Below, piece after piece: positions 1 to 6,181 of a stretch of DNA of 8,230 nt. The stretch is from contig JAJAZG010000082.1 in assembly GCA_026785865.1 (NCBI GenBank), forward strand, positions 1 to 8,230, given 5' to 3'. Origin of the DNA: Pseudanabaena sp. CAN_BIN31 (lineage in GTDB: Bacteria; Cyanobacteriota; Cyanobacteriia; Pseudanabaenales; Pseudanabaenaceae). The notes beneath the pieces were generated by a model. The model was not told the origin of the DNA and ran no database searches. It saw only the letters and a list, made by a program, of their open reading frames with translations. Position 1 is the stretch's first letter, and each line of letters starts with the position of its first letter. The position numbers were made by a program, and so were the translations under genes.

Positions 1-17
1 GCGGCGCTCCGCGCCGC
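1..17. repeat. Short GC-rich palindrome (GGCGC-type), window edge
   Basis: A perfect 7-bp stem (1-7 with 11-17) closes a TCC loop. The core GGCGCTCCGCGCC belongs to the same class as the cores at 2176-2188 and, in opposite orientation with two transitions, 2854-2866. It probably lies just after a gene beyond the left edge and could act as its terminator, but no T-run follows, so a dispersed palindromic repeat is the safer name. Confidence 0.6.
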
Positions 18-60
18 AACATCTAATCTTTCACTGGGAAAGGAGTATTTATCTTTCTAT

Positions 61-264
61 TTAAAATGTTCTACTCAATAATCTGATTAAAAGAAACAGA
101 AGTGTAACTATGAGTAAGCCACTATAGAATACGAATATGCGATCGCCAAACCACTTTGGAAGGGTAATCTTTATAGAACCGATTGGATATTTTAGAGTAG
201 ATTTTATCTGTTGTGTTAAATTAGAATATAAAGCCGTCCTAGAAAGACGGGGTTTTAAACCCAC
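61..264 (-). CDS. Doubtful small membrane protein
   Basis: A 67-residue reading frame with a GTG start. Residues 1-40 are basic and residues 44-64 form one hydrophobic stretch (IFVFYSGLLIVTLLFLLIRL) that could span the membrane. Against it: there is no clear Shine-Dalgarno site, the start lies inside the palindromic sequence at 231-260, there is no internal methionine, and it occupies the leader of the opposite-strand kinase gene. It is more likely a chance frame, possibly created by an insertion-sequence end, than a gene. I recognise no family. Confidence 0.18.
   Translation of the reverse strand: MGLKPRLSRTALYSNLTQQIKSTLKYPIGSIKITLPKWFGDRIFVFYSGLLIVTLLFLLIRLLSRTF
231..260. repeat. Possible IS200/IS605-type end or relic
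   Basis: CCGTC (234-238) pairs with GACGG (246-250) around a 7-base loop, followed by GGTTTTAAAC. On the reverse strand this reads GTTTTAAAACCCCGTC-like sequence followed by a GACGG arm, resembling the subterminal palindromes beside tnpB/tnpA genes in cyanobacterial IS200/IS605 elements. No transposase gene and no second end are visible, so this is at most a solitary end, a MITE-like remnant or a look-alike. The identification rests on remembered sequence style, not a database match. Confidence 0.3.
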
Positions 265-279
265 TTTTCCGATAAACTT

Positions 280-2124
280 ATGCTGTCAAACCTCTTAGAT
301 AACCGCTATCGCGTCACTAGCGTCTTGGGTAGTGGCGGCTTTGGGGAAACCTATTTAGCTGAAGACACCAAAGTTCCGTCTAACCGTCGATGTGTGATTA
401 AGCAGCTTAAACCTATTGCTGATAATCCTCAAATGTATGAATTACTGCAACAACGGTTTCATCGCGAGGCGGCTGTCTTAGAAACATTGGGAGAAGAAAG
501 TCGATATATTCCCAAACTTTATGCTAATTTTACAGAAAATGGATTATTTTATTTAGTCCAAGAATGGATCGATGGATTAACCCTAACTCAAGCAATAGAG
601 CGCGATCGCATATGGAATGAAGCTGCCGTCAGACAACTGATGATTAGCATTCTCCAAACTCTAATCTATGTTCATGATCGCGGGATTATCCATCGAGATA
701 TCAAGCCTGACAATATTATTTTACGAGCAGGAGAACCTGTACTAATTGATTTTGGGGCTGTAAAAGAAACTTTGAATGTCAGCACGATCCGCAGTTCTTC
801 TCAACAAGCACATTCAATCGTCATCGGCACACCTGGTTTTATGGCATCAGAACAAGCGGCGGGTAGACCATTTTTTGCTAGCGATCTGTATAGTCTGGCG
901 CTGACGGCGATTTTTGCGCTCACGGGAAAATATCCGCAAGAACTAGGCACTGATCCACAGACAGGGGAAGTTAATTGGCAGCCTCACCTAATGGGAATTA
1001 GTACAGACTTAAAAGCAATATTTGCGAAGGTTTTGCAATTCGATCCACGCGATCGCTATAGCTCAGCTAAAGAAATGCTAGAAGCACTGCAACCTAACCA
1101 ATCACAAAATCAAGCTAATTCTGCTAAACAATTAGTTCCCATTTCTCCAGCCATGTCGAGTATGCAGACGATCGCAGTGACTCCAAGAGGATATACACCA
1201 CCTGCCATTCCCGATCACTCTGCTTATGTTTATCAATCACAGCCAGATCGTAATAAAAAGATATTGGGTCAGTTATTAGCAACGCTGATTGTCGGTGGTA
1301 CGATCGGGGTAGCGATCGGGTTAGCAGTAGTTATTTCCCAAAATGGTGGCATAGTTGCACTATGGAATAAAGTCTTGCCCTTTAATAAACCAGTAGCAAA
1401 AAACCCCTTCTATTTTCTAGCAGATTCTGCTTTTGCGGATACAGAAAAAGCAAATCTCAGGATAGAAAAACTAAAGTCTCTAGGATATAAAGAGGCAGGA
1501 ATATTTGTAATATCCGACTATCCAAACTTAGGTGATAGTCAATGGCAGCAGGTCTATACAGGAAAGTTCTCAAATTTAAATGATTGCAAATCTAAGCTCA
1601 AAGACCATCTCCAATTTGCTGATGATGCATATTGCGCCCTTGCTAGTCCTAATCCAAAAGATCCAGTACAAAGATTTGCTGGAAGCGATCTGTCACCTAC
1701 TCCTACGCCAACCGCGACTCCAACAAAAACACCAACTCCGACCCCTTCCCCAACTGCAACCCCATCGCCAACTCCGACACCATCCCCAACCAAGCAAGCT
1801 AAACCTTCTCCAGAAGATTTTGTAAGAGACTATTACAGCTTGGTCAATGCTCAACAACTCACAGCAGCATGGCAAAATCTTACTCCAAAATTTCAACGTG
1901 ATGGAGCAAATGGGATTAATGAGTTTACAGATTGGTGGAAAAGTGTTGATCAAGTATCAGTCAATAGAGTGCGTATTGTCGAGATAAAAAACGATTCAGC
2001 GATCGTAGATGTTGAAGTGAATTACAAACAAGGAAAAAAGATTAGTTCAGACACCCTGCGGATGAGTTTGGTTTGGAATGAAACTGCTAAACAATGGCAA
2101 ATCAATGAAACGAGTAGGCAGTAA
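280..2124 (+). CDS. Transmembrane Ser/Thr protein kinase with extracytoplasmic sensor domains
   Basis: A 614-residue Hanks-type kinase. The cytoplasmic catalytic domain (about residues 10-270) has the glycine loop GSGGFG (17-22), ATP-binding Lys41, catalytic loop HRDIKPDN (138-145, Asp140), Mg-binding DFG (157-159) and activation segment GTPGFMASEQ (183-192). The usual Pro of the APE motif is Ser190. After a low-complexity linker comes one membrane span (about 327-352). The outer part has a SPOR-like region (about 376-456; alternating strands and helices with a YFLADSAFADTEKA start), a Pro/Thr repeat linker (471-508) and a C-terminal NTF2-like domain (about 510-614, PEDFVRDYYSLVNAQQ). All key catalytic residues are present, so it should be active. 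This layout parallels bacterial kinases that sense the wall or periplasm, but ligand and substrates cannot be read from sequence. No strong ribosome site precedes the ATG. A hairpin follows 40 bases after the stop. Confidence 0.95.
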   Translation: MLSNLLDNRYRVTSVLGSGGFGETYLAEDTKVPSNRRCVIKQLKPIADNPQMYELLQQRFHREAAVLETLGEESRYIPKLYANFTENGLFYLVQEWIDGLTLTQAIERDRIWNEAAVRQLMISILQTLIYVHDRGIIHRDIKPDNIILRAGEPVLIDFGAVKETLNVSTIRSSSQQAHSIVIGTPGFMASEQAAGRPFFASDLYSLALTAIFALTGKYPQELGTDPQTGEVNWQPHLMGISTDLKAIFAKVLQFDPRDRYSSAKEMLEALQPNQSQNQANSAKQLVPISPAMSSMQTIAVTPRGYTPPAIPDHSAYVYQSQPDRNKKILGQLLATLIVGGTIGVAIGLAVVISQNGGIVALWNKVLPFNKPVAKNPFYFLADSAFADTEKANLRIEKLKSLGYKEAGIFVISDYPNLGDSQWQQVYTGKFSNLNDCKSKLKDHLQFADDAYCALASPNPKDPVQRFAGSDLSPTPTPTATPTKTPTPTPSPTATPSPTPTPSPTKQAKPSPEDFVRDYYSLVNAQQLTAAWQNLTPKFQRDGANGINEFTDWWKSVDQVSVNRVRIVEIKNDSAIVDVEVNYKQGKKISSDTLRMSLVWNETAKQWQINETSRQ

Positions 2125-2163
2125 TCTATGATAGATTTTCCAGCGCCGCAATTTATAAGTCTG

Positions 2164-2200
2164 GAAGTAATAGTCGGCGCAAAGCGCCGACTATTACTTC
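2164..2200. terminator. Perfect 17-bp hairpin after the kinase gene
   Basis: Bases 2164-2180 pair perfectly with 2184-2200 around an AAA loop; the core is GGCGCAAAGCGCC. It lies 40 bases after the kinase stop and 27 before purE, so it probably ends or processes the kinase transcript. No T-tract follows, so it is not a textbook intrinsic terminator. The core places it in the same family as the palindromes at 1-17 and 2847-2873. Confidence 0.7.
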
Positions 2201-2226
2201 TCAAAATGTATCTAAAAATCTAGACT

Positions 2227-2757
2227 ATGCAAAATCAACCACAAGTCAGCATCATCATGGGCAGTGACTCCGACTTGCCAACAATGCAAGGCGCGATCGC
2301 TATTTGCCAACAATTCGAGATTCCCCACGAAGTCGCGATTATTTCTGCTCACCGTACACCTGAAAGAATGGTGGAATTTGCCAAAACAGCCCATACTCGC
2401 GGCATCAAAGTCATTATTGCAGGTGCAGGTGGCGCGGCTCATTTACCAGGCATGGTGGCGGCGCTTTCGCCCCTGCCTGTAATCGGTGTGCCAGTTTCCA
2501 CCCGCCAACTTAATGGCGTAGATTCGCTCTATTCGATTGTGCAGATGCCAAAGGGAATCCCTGTCGCGACTGTGGCGATCGGCAATGCAGATAATGCGGG
2601 GCTGCTAGCGGTGCAGATTTTAGCGAGTCACAATCCTGATCTCCTAGAAAAAGTGATTGCCTATCGTCAATCCCTAACAGATATGGTCATGGACAAGCAA
2701 AATCAACTAGATAAATTAGGAAGTGAGAAATATTTGGAACGCTTTGTGAACAAATGA
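2227..2757 (+). CDS. purE: N5-carboxyaminoimidazole ribonucleotide mutase, PurE
   Basis: A 176-residue class I PurE, which converts N5-CAIR to CAIR in purine biosynthesis and normally forms a cytoplasmic octamer. Visible family motifs are MGSDSD (11-16, phosphate/nucleotide binding), SAHRTP (40-45, with His42 matching the catalytic histidine), AGAGGAAHLPGM (65-76), SPLPVIGVPV (81-90), LNGVDSLYSIVQMPKG (95-110) and GNADNAGLLA (119-128). Length is normal and the protein looks complete. The partner gene purK, which makes N5-CAIR, is not adjacent. The start is the only sensible ATG before the first strand, but no clear Shine-Dalgarno site precedes it. A HIP1 site lies inside the gene. It is convergent with the NACHT gene, with two hairpins between them. 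Confidence 0.97.
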   Translation: MQNQPQVSIIMGSDSDLPTMQGAIAICQQFEIPHEVAIISAHRTPERMVEFAKTAHTRGIKVIIAGAGGAAHLPGMVAALSPLPVIGVPVSTRQLNGVDSLYSIVQMPKGIPVATVAIGNADNAGLLAVQILASHNPDLLEKVIAYRQSLTDMVMDKQNQLDKLGSEKYLERFVNK

Positions 2758-2765
2758 ACCGCAAT

Positions 2766-2808
2766 ATTTATGATAAAAGCTCCGCAAAGCGGGACTTTTA
2801 TCATAAAT
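2766..2808. terminator. 20-bp hairpin after purE
   Basis: Arms 2766-2785 and 2789-2808 pair around an AAA loop, with one G-T wobble (2781/2793) and one C-A mismatch (2780/2794). It begins 9 bases after the purE stop. The outer arms are AT-rich (ATTTATGATAAAAG) and give a TTTTATCATAAAT tail on either strand, so it is a plausible bidirectional terminator between the convergent purE and NACHT genes. Confidence 0.75.
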
Positions 2809-2846
2809 CTGGGTTTGGTTTATTCTCAATCTGCTGTAAGAACAGG

Positions 2847-2873
2847 TGATTACGGCGCGGAATGCCGTAATCA
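2847..2873. terminator. 10-bp hairpin abutting the NACHT stop codon
   Basis: TGATTACGGC (2847-2856) pairs with GCCGTAATCA (2864-2873) around a 7-base loop. It touches the last base of the NACHT stop codon (2874-2876, - strand), so it probably marks that transcript's 3' end. The core GGCGCGGAATGCC is the reverse complement of the 1-17 core with two transitions, which suggests a common repeat origin. Confidence 0.6.
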
Positions 2874-5171
2874 TCATAGCCACTCCCGATTTTTTAATTC
2901 CTGTTGTGGCAATAGCAATGTTGATTCAATTTCTTTGCGAATTGCTTCTGTAACTTCGCAATTACTATTCAAACAATCAACTAGAAGCTGATTAGCGGCA
3001 TAGTAGCGTTGCAGCACTTGTTGTTGTTCAGGAGTAAATTCCCATACATGGTTAGTATTGCGGTATTTAGCAACTGTTTTTCTCAACTGCTCTACCCAAG
3101 CGTGATGATGATCTTGGCACCATCTCTGAGATCGCTTTTGGCTGTCCTGAGAACTTGGCAACTGATTTTGAAGTTGTTGCAAAGATTTACGGAAGCCCGC
3201 ATCTACAACCATTCCCAAAACATTGCTAAGGGCCTCACTACATATATGAGCACGATCTGGGTGAAGACCGATCGCACATTTATCGATCAAGTCATCTAAG
3301 GCAGTATCAAAAATCATCCCTTGGTCAAGAGTACAAGCAAGGGCGAAGTCGGCAGCCCTGTTAGGTGTTCGCGCCATAGCTAAATAAAAGGCGCGAGCTG
3401 TTGCTTCTTTTGTTTCGGGTATTACGGTTTTCCTTTTTTGATTTGCCCATGTCAAAAACTCTTGCAGATAAGGATCTTCAGCGACTAAGGCATCAATCTG
3501 CTGCTTCATCAATTGCATCAATGAGTCAGCACTACGGAGCATTGCTGCGGTTAACAAAAAGATTTCGTGCCAATGGGGGTCGGTGATATGACTCACCAAT
3601 CCACCTAACGCTTCATCTAATGGTTGGAGATTGTGACTTGCCACGATGTTTCTCGCCATGAAATATTCCTGAAAGGCGAGATAGGAAAATGAAAAAATTC
3701 CTCGCGCCCGTTCAATTAATAACCCATGTTGAGATTCGATCGCTTTTAGCACCGATTCACTATCACGTTGAAGTTCCTCTGGCTCTGAGCTTGTCTCTGG
3801 TAAATCACGCAAATAGTCACCAATGTACTGCTCGATTACCCGCTTCTCAAAAAAGTATTCGCCATTTTCAAAAGTTGCTGATGCAAGCTGACTATACAAC
3901 CTCAGCTTTTGCGGCAATAAAAATCCTCGATAAATTTCATCGCGTTCGACACCTCTAACTTCATCCCATTTGCCCAATAGCAAATCCAACCCTTGCTTAT
4001 AAAATTCTGTCCGTTTAGTCGGGAATTTTCCTTGAGCATGAAACACCCAGCAAGCGAGATGTAAAAATAGTGGCGTGACCACCATTTGGCGAAATTGCCA
4101 ATTTTCGGGCAAGTCCAACTGCTCAATAAACTGTGTAGACTTTGGCTGGCTTGATGTCGGCTGTTCTTTGGCAAAGACAGTAAACCACTTGTGGGCAAAG
4201 GTATCGATTTGCTGTTGGGTGAAAGGAGCAATTTCTACATCAGTAAAGCCGAGCATTTGTGTTGTTTGTGCGGCGGTGCGACAAGTTACGACAAATTGAT
4301 TGTTGTGATATTTTTCTGTCAACTTGCGAACTTCTTTCAGAACAAAGGTCATATCTTCGTTCTTCACCTCATCCATGCCGTCCAACAGCAACAAAACTCG
4401 ATTCGCTTTCAGTAAAGTTTCAATCGTTGAAGGGTTGGCAACTCCTGAAGCGATAAATGACTGACGGAGATAGTCGAGAAGACTAAGCTTGTCATTATCT
4501 CTAGATTCTTCGGCAAAGTCTTTGAGAAGAATGAAGATCGGTACGCGATCGGCGGCAAACTTACCTTGATCGCACATAATCGCAAGATGTTTTAAGAAAG
4601 TAGTTTTGCCGACTCCTGGTTTACCCAGCATTCTCAGTCTCGAATATGTCTCGACCGCAAGCATACCCGACATTTGTGAGTGGTCAATATTGCCGAAGTT
4701 GACGCGATCAAATTTGTCAGGTTCCAATTTTTGCAGTTCTGCAATTTCGAGCCATTGATGACTAGTAAGATCTTCTAAAATATTGACATCTACATAGATA
4801 TCATCAATGCTAACTGGGCGGCTGATATCTAGTAATTGCAGGATGCCACACTGATTTTGAATTGTGTCATGACGTTGCGATCGCACCTGACGCACTAAAT
4901 CATCAAGCTCTGATGCGCTCACTCCTCTAAATTCAGGAAATTCCGCAGGTGGATTGGTTGCGACTTCTCGCCAATCTAAATCTAGAATCGAACAAACTTC
5001 CATAAAAACATGGCGATCAACTGGTTTGCCAGTGAAAAATCGTGAAATTGGTTGGCGAGTCCTTAGGTTGACTTCTCCTGCCAAATTTTCTTGCGTCCAG
5101 CCTTTCACTGCGAACGCACGTTTAGCCTGATGAATTCCAGAAACATTTGCTTGTAGCGATCGTTTAACCAT
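2874..5171 (-). CDS. HTH-NACHT STAND NTPase (bacterial NLR-like)
   Basis: A 765-residue multidomain protein. Residues about 14-70 form a helix-turn-helix-like domain (KGWTQENLAGEVNLRTRQPI then a FFTGKPVDR segment) of the kind found at the N-terminus of many cyanobacterial NACHT proteins. The NACHT core (about 178-400) has Walker A GKPGVGKT (183-190), Walker B VLLLLDGMDEV (259-269, Asp264, Asp267, Glu268), a sensor-like VTCR (295-298) and the EIAPF turn (313-317). A winged-helix-like segment ends in FSFSYLAFQEYFMA (493-506). The last ~250 residues look helical, like the C-terminal NCH2-type domain; there are no leucine-rich, WD40 or TPR repeats. Family knowledge: STAND NTPases are oligomerising signal switches, and some bacterial NACHT proteins block phage. 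No nuclease, TIR, protease or other effector is recognisable, so the mechanism is unknown. ATP binding and hydrolysis residues are intact. It stands alone. No strong ribosome site precedes the ATG. Confidence 0.88.
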   Translation of the reverse strand: MVKRSLQANVSGIHQAKRAFAVKGWTQENLAGEVNLRTRQPISRFFTGKPVDRHVFMEVCSILDLDWREVATNPPAEFPEFRGVSASELDDLVRQVRSQRHDTIQNQCGILQLLDISRPVSIDDIYVDVNILEDLTSHQWLEIAELQKLEPDKFDRVNFGNIDHSQMSGMLAVETYSRLRMLGKPGVGKTTFLKHLAIMCDQGKFAADRVPIFILLKDFAEESRDNDKLSLLDYLRQSFIASGVANPSTIETLLKANRVLLLLDGMDEVKNEDMTFVLKEVRKLTEKYHNNQFVVTCRTAAQTTQMLGFTDVEIAPFTQQQIDTFAHKWFTVFAKEQPTSSQPKSTQFIEQLDLPENWQFRQMVVTPLFLHLACWVFHAQGKFPTKRTEFYKQGLDLLLGKWDEVRGVERDEIYRGFLLPQKLRLYSQLASATFENGEYFFEKRVIEQYIGDYLRDLPETSSEPEELQRDSESVLKAIESQHGLLIERARGIFSFSYLAFQEYFMARNIVASHNLQPLDEALGGLVSHITDPHWHEIFLLTAAMLRSADSLMQLMKQQIDALVAEDPYLQEFLTWANQKRKTVIPETKEATARAFYLAMARTPNRAADFALACTLDQGMIFDTALDDLIDKCAIGLHPDRAHICSEALSNVLGMVVDAGFRKSLQQLQNQLPSSQDSQKRSQRWCQDHHHAWVEQLRKTVAKYRNTNHVWEFTPEQQQVLQRYYAANQLLVDCLNSNCEVTEAIRKEIESTLLLPQQELKNREWL

Positions 5172-5284
5172 AAATCAAAAAGCCCGTAAAGTAAGAGTTG
5201 GATTGAGATATAACTTCTAATTAAGAATTCTGGTATTTGTGGATTCGTTCATACTAATTGCTTTTAAGCTCTACAAAACTAGAT

Positions 5285-5312
5285 TAAATCTAAAGATTCT
5301 TTCATAGATTTA
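5285..5312. promoter_or_regulatory. Nested inverted repeat, possible operator
   Basis: TAAATCT (5285-5291) mirrors AGATTTA (5306-5312), and inside it AAAGA (5292-5296) mirrors TCTTT (5298-5302). The dyad is AT-rich and lies about 114 bases upstream of the NACHT start, on its promoter side. It could bind a dimeric HTH regulator, conceivably the NACHT protein's own HTH, but AT-rich sequence produces such dyads by chance quite often. Confidence 0.25.
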
Positions 5313-5393
5313 TTTCTTTTAAAATAAAGAAATTATTCATTATCATTAAATTTTTTCCTTGTTAAGTAGGCAAGCATAATTAAACCCAAAACT

Positions 5394-5436
5394 CAAAAAG
5401 CTGTAGCACACGCGCATCGTGTGCTACAGCTTTTTG
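5394..5436. repeat. Palindromic repeat, copy 1 (GCTGTAGCACACG type)
   Basis: A perfect 19-bp stem (5394-5412 with 5418-5436) with loop CGCAT. Left arm is CAAAAAGCTGTAGCACACG. It shares its inner arms with the palindromes at 6614-6674 and 8105-8133, and its outer arm CAAAAAGCTGT with the sequence at 8098-8108. A TTTTT run is built into the right arm, so it could terminate transcription, yet it lies between two divergent 5' ends. A GTAGCAC echo lies just downstream at 5446-5452. Confidence 0.8.
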
Positions 5437-5646
5437 GGCTGTTTCGTAGCACTTTTAAGAGATTATCTGGATCATTCAAACCTTGAGTAGACAGAACAAG
5501 CAATAATCACAAACAACATTAAGTTTTATATTGTAATCAATCAATTCCATCAATTCATTCAGAGAATCACTCAACAACCTGTCAAGGTATGTACAGACGA
5601 AGAGTTATTAAGTTAGCTCAAAGTAGTTCTGAAATAAGTTCAATAA

Positions 5647-5652
5647 AGAGGA
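5647..5652 (+). promoter_or_regulatory. Ribosome binding site that fixes the csbD start
   Basis: AGAGGA (within AAAGAGGAA, 5646-5653) lies 8 bases before the ATG at 5661. The same AAGAGGAA occurs before the next gene (5967-5974). The upstream in-frame ATG at 5589 has only an AAGG one base before it, too close to work, so the downstream start is preferred. Confidence 0.75.
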
Positions 5653-5660
5653 ATGAAATC

Positions 5661-5846
5661 ATGAGTTTACAAGATAAAGCGAAGGCAACTGCCAAGAATG
5701 TTGAAGGCAAAGTACAAGAAGCCGTGGGAAATGTGACTGGAGATCCCAAAACCCAAGCTGAAGGCAAGGCAAAACAAGTTGAAGCTGAAGCTCGTCACAC
5801 AGGTGAAGATGTGAAAGATGCAGCTAAGAAGATTATTAACAAATAG
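5661..5846 (+). CDS. CsbD-family stress protein
   Basis: A 61-residue hydrophilic protein, very rich in Lys, Ala, Glu and Gln, with no cysteine or membrane segment. The family signature GKVQEAVGNVTGDPKTQAEG spans residues 16-35. CsbD-like proteins are small, abundant and induced by general or osmotic stress in many bacteria; their molecular function is unclear. The frame stays open upstream to an ATG at 5589, which would add 24 residues (MYRRRVIKLAQ...) that do not look like the family; the 5661 start has a good ribosome site and gives the typical ~60-residue length. It is first in a likely unit with the membrane peptide and YggT genes and is followed by a long hairpin. Confidence 0.9.
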   Translation: MSLQDKAKATAKNVEGKVQEAVGNVTGDPKTQAEGKAKQVEAEARHTGEDVKDAAKKIINK

Positions 5847-5856
5847 TTTTCACTTT

Positions 5857-5908
5857 TCTAGAAAGTTTAGGGAGAGTTCCTAACTCAATTCCCTCTAAGC
5901 TTTCTAGA
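5857..5908 (+). terminator. Extended hairpin between csbD and the membrane-peptide gene
   Basis: Bases 5857-5872 pair with 5893-5908 (16 positions, two of them G-T wobbles). Inside the loop GAGTT (5874-5878) pairs with AACTC (5882-5886) around CCT. It starts 10 bases after the csbD stop and no T-run follows. It may be a partial terminator or an mRNA-stabilising structure that leaves csbD mRNA more abundant than the downstream genes. It does not belong to the two repeat families in the window. Confidence 0.55.
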
Positions 5909-5966
5909 TAGCTGTTTGTGAGATCTGAATTCTTGACTAGAGTTACCATTACCAATCTTAATTTTT

Positions 5967-5973
5967 AAGAGGA
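5967..5973 (+). promoter_or_regulatory. Ribosome binding site of the 51-residue gene
   Basis: AAGAGGA ends 6 bases before the ATG at 5980. It is the best Shine-Dalgarno match in the window and matches that of csbD. It supports a gene that is easy to overlook because of its size. Confidence 0.75.
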
Positions 5974-5979
5974 ACATAG

Positions 5980-6135
5980 ATGATTAATCTAATTTGGACT
6001 GCTGTCGGCGTGCTTATAATCCTTTGGTTGTTAGGATTTTCAATTAATATTGGCGGCGGATTAATCCACATACTATTAGTTTTGGCTTTGATTGGAATCG
6101 TCTACAACATATTTATTGGTCGCCGCATCGTCTAA
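5980..6135 (+). CDS. Small membrane protein, lmo0937/DUF5670-like
   Basis: A 51-residue protein, MINLIWTAVGVLIILWLLGF at the start, then INIGGGLIHILLV and a basic end GRRIV. Two hydrophobic stretches (about residues 4-20 and 28-46) are joined by a glycine turn (25-27). The WLLGF...GGxxHILLVLA...GRR pattern is that of the lmo0937 family (DUF5670), short two-span membrane proteins of unknown role often found near stress genes. A strong ribosome site precedes it. It lies 133 bases after csbD and 46 before the YggT gene on the same strand, so cotranscription is likely. Family assignment is from the pattern alone. Confidence 0.85.
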   Translation: MINLIWTAVGVLIILWLLGFSINIGGGLIHILLVLALIGIVYNIFIGRRIV

Positions 6136-6181
6136 TAGTTTGTTTTTTGCCAATTGCTGTACAGCATAACGAGAGCTATCA

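Larger units (their letters stand above)
18..279. other. Gene-poor leader upstream of the kinase
   Basis: This AT-rich stretch separates the edge palindrome from the kinase start. It holds one HIP1 site (139-146), a possible insertion-sequence end (231-260) and a doubtful small reverse-strand reading frame (61-264). I see no tRNA-like or riboswitch-like structure and no convincing -35/-10 pair for the kinase, although AT-rich hexamers such as TAGAAT at 222-227 could serve as a -10. Confidence 0.5.
5172..5588. other. AT-rich divergent intergenic region
   Basis: These 417 bases separate the 5' ends of the NACHT gene (-) and the csbD cluster (+), so both promoters should be here. It holds a nested inverted repeat (5285-5312), a second weak dyad (5312-5333, ATTTCTTT/AAAGAAAT) and a 19-bp repeat hairpin (5394-5436). 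A weak - strand promoter candidate is TTGTAG (5271-5276) and TATGAA (5248-5253) with a 17-base spacer. I found no convincing + strand promoter and no open frame worth calling. Confidence 0.5.

Noticed and set aside
1554..1793. Reverse-strand frame rich in Gly and Val (79 codons)
   Set aside because: It is the antisense reading of the kinase's Pro/Thr repeat linker; the repeat composition keeps the frame open.
1693..1953. Reverse-strand Trp/Arg/Ser-rich frame in the kinase gene
   Set aside because: Same cause: low-complexity shadow of the Pro/Thr linker, with no family resemblance.
2766..2873. Two adjacent hairpins as a structured small RNA or riboswitch
   Set aside because: They lie between convergent gene ends, each next to a stop codon, so transcript termination explains them more simply.
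2770..2991. Plus-strand frame across the purE-NACHT gap
   Set aside because: It consists of the two hairpins and the antisense of the NACHT 3' end; no ribosome site and no recognisable protein.
3902..4231. 109-codon frame on the same strand as the NACHT gene
   Set aside because: It is a frame-shifted reading inside the intact NACHT coding region, which shows clear motifs on both sides.
5589..5660. Longer CsbD start at 5589 adding 24 residues
   Set aside because: The extension is unlike the family and lacks a usable ribosome site, while 5661 has a strong one and gives the typical length.
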